A DNA stretch of 5,466 nucleotides from contig JBOGEB010000246.1 of assembly GCA_050743125.1 (NCBI GenBank), forward strand, positions 1 through 5,466, written 5' to 3'. The DNA comes from JBOGEB01 sp050743125 (lineage in GTDB: Bacteria > Actinomycetota > Nitriliruptoria > Euzebyales > Egibacteraceae). Below, one piece after another: positions 5,044 to 5,466 of the stretch. The number at the start of each line of letters is the position of its first letter. Position 1 is the stretch's first letter. The translations under genes and the position numbers were made by a program. The notes beneath the pieces are model-generated. The model ran no database searches, was not told the origin of the DNA, and saw only the letters and a list, made by a program, of their open reading frames with translations.

Positions 5044-5466
5044 CTAACGGGGTCGGCCGCCATTCCCGAGGAACCGCGCGATCCGCGCGCGAGCCCGGTG
5101 CAGGTTGGCCTCGGGGATGTACTCGCCGGCCTGATGCGCCTGAGCGGTCAGGCCGGGGCCGTAGTTCAGGGCGGGGATGCCGGCGGCGGACAGCCGGGCG
5201 ACGTCCGTCCACGCCTGTTTCGCCTCGACCGGCGCCTCGACGTCGTCGAGGAACCGCGCGACCAGCGGCGCGTCCCGCCATGGCCTGCCGGGCGGGGCGC
5301 GGTCGACGACCGTCACCTCGCCGGCGCCACCGACCAGCTCGGCGAGCACCTGCTCAGCCTGGGCGAGCGACTTGTCCGGCGCGAACCGGTAGTTCACGTT
5401 CACCGCAAAGCGGTCCGGCACGACGTTGCGGGCGTTGCCGCCGGTCGCCGCCTGGGTCGCGGTGAA
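5044..5466 (-). CDS. dapE: Succinyl-diaminopimelate desuccinylase, C-terminal part (5' end outside window)
   Basis: 140 codons and a TAG are visible; the start is beyond the right edge. DapE is an M20-family zinc hydrolase that removes succinate from N-succinyl-LL-2,6-diaminopimelate, giving LL-DAP for lysine and peptidoglycan synthesis in the cytoplasm. The visible part begins in the inserted dimerisation domain with GGNARNVVPDRF (9-20) and VNVNYRFAPD, typical of the actinobacterial enzyme. It returns to the catalytic domain with KQAWTDVARLSAAGIPALNY and then GPGLTAQAHQAGEYIPEANL. His111 in AQAHQAGEY matches the C-terminal metal-ligand histidine of M20 enzymes. No damage is visible. The match to DapE rather than to ArgE or other M20 peptidases rests on the combination of these motifs. 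Downstream on the same strand come the 57-residue membrane protein gene (9-base gap) and the NYN gene. Confidence 0.88.
   Translation of the reverse strand, partial: FTATQAATGGNARNVVPDRFAVNVNYRFAPDKSLAQAEQVLAELVGGAGEVTVVDRAPPGRPWRDAPLVARFLDDVEAPVEAKQAWTDVARLSAAGIPALNYGPGLTAQAHQAGEYIPEANLHRARARIARFLGNGGRPR

Noticed and set aside
1..5466. CRISPR array or transposase/integrase gene
   Set aside because: There are no regularly spaced repeats. The only tandem repeats are 7 and 13 bases long, and no DDE, HUH or recombinase motifs were seen in any frame.

Overview
The window is high-GC bacterial DNA, most likely from an actinobacterium. The evidence is frequent GTG starts, an actinobacterial-type transmembrane/P-loop NTPase/TPR protein, an actinobacterial-looking DapE C-terminus and a single-domain NYN (YacP-like) protein. 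A deep-branching class such as Thermoleophilia is possible, but I cannot fix the lineage from sequence alone. A run of exactly 100 N at 1769-1868 is a scaffold join, so the distance between the left and right parts is unknown.

Left part (1-1768). One long minus-strand gene runs off the left edge (complement 1-1338). It encodes two N-terminal membrane helices, a P-loop NTPase with clear Walker A and Walker B motifs, and the start of a TPR region. Upstream of it lie about 430 bases without a credible gene. They hold a notable nested inverted repeat (1690-1736). This half uses less GC-rich codons than the right half and looks like accessory DNA.

Middle (1869-2486). This is a lower-GC stretch. 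It holds a minus-strand gene for a 26-residue, almost wholly hydrophobic peptide behind a near-perfect Shine-Dalgarno sequence. In front of it is a leader with G-tract palindromes that resemble metal-sensor (CsoR/RcnR-type) operators and with tiny ORFs.

Right part (2487-5466). This looks like chromosomal backbone. A complete plus-strand NfeD-family membrane serine protease comes first. Right behind it is a wrecked RidA/YjgF-family gene that keeps its N- and C-terminal ends but has lost the middle. Converging on it from the minus strand is a second damaged small gene (complement 3977-4224) with a one-base frameshift. Three more minus-strand genes follow: an NYN/PIN-like nuclease of YacP type, a 57-residue single-pass membrane protein, and the C-terminal part of DapE (lysine/diaminopimelate synthesis), which runs off the right edge. 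dapE and the 57-residue gene are 9 bases apart and are probably co-transcribed. The NYN gene lies beyond a stem-loop and may have its own leaderless promoter.

No complete new multi-gene system is visible. The items most worth following are the TM-NTPase-TPR protein, the strongly ribosome-bound 26-residue membrane peptide, and the two broken small genes between nfeD and the NYN gene.
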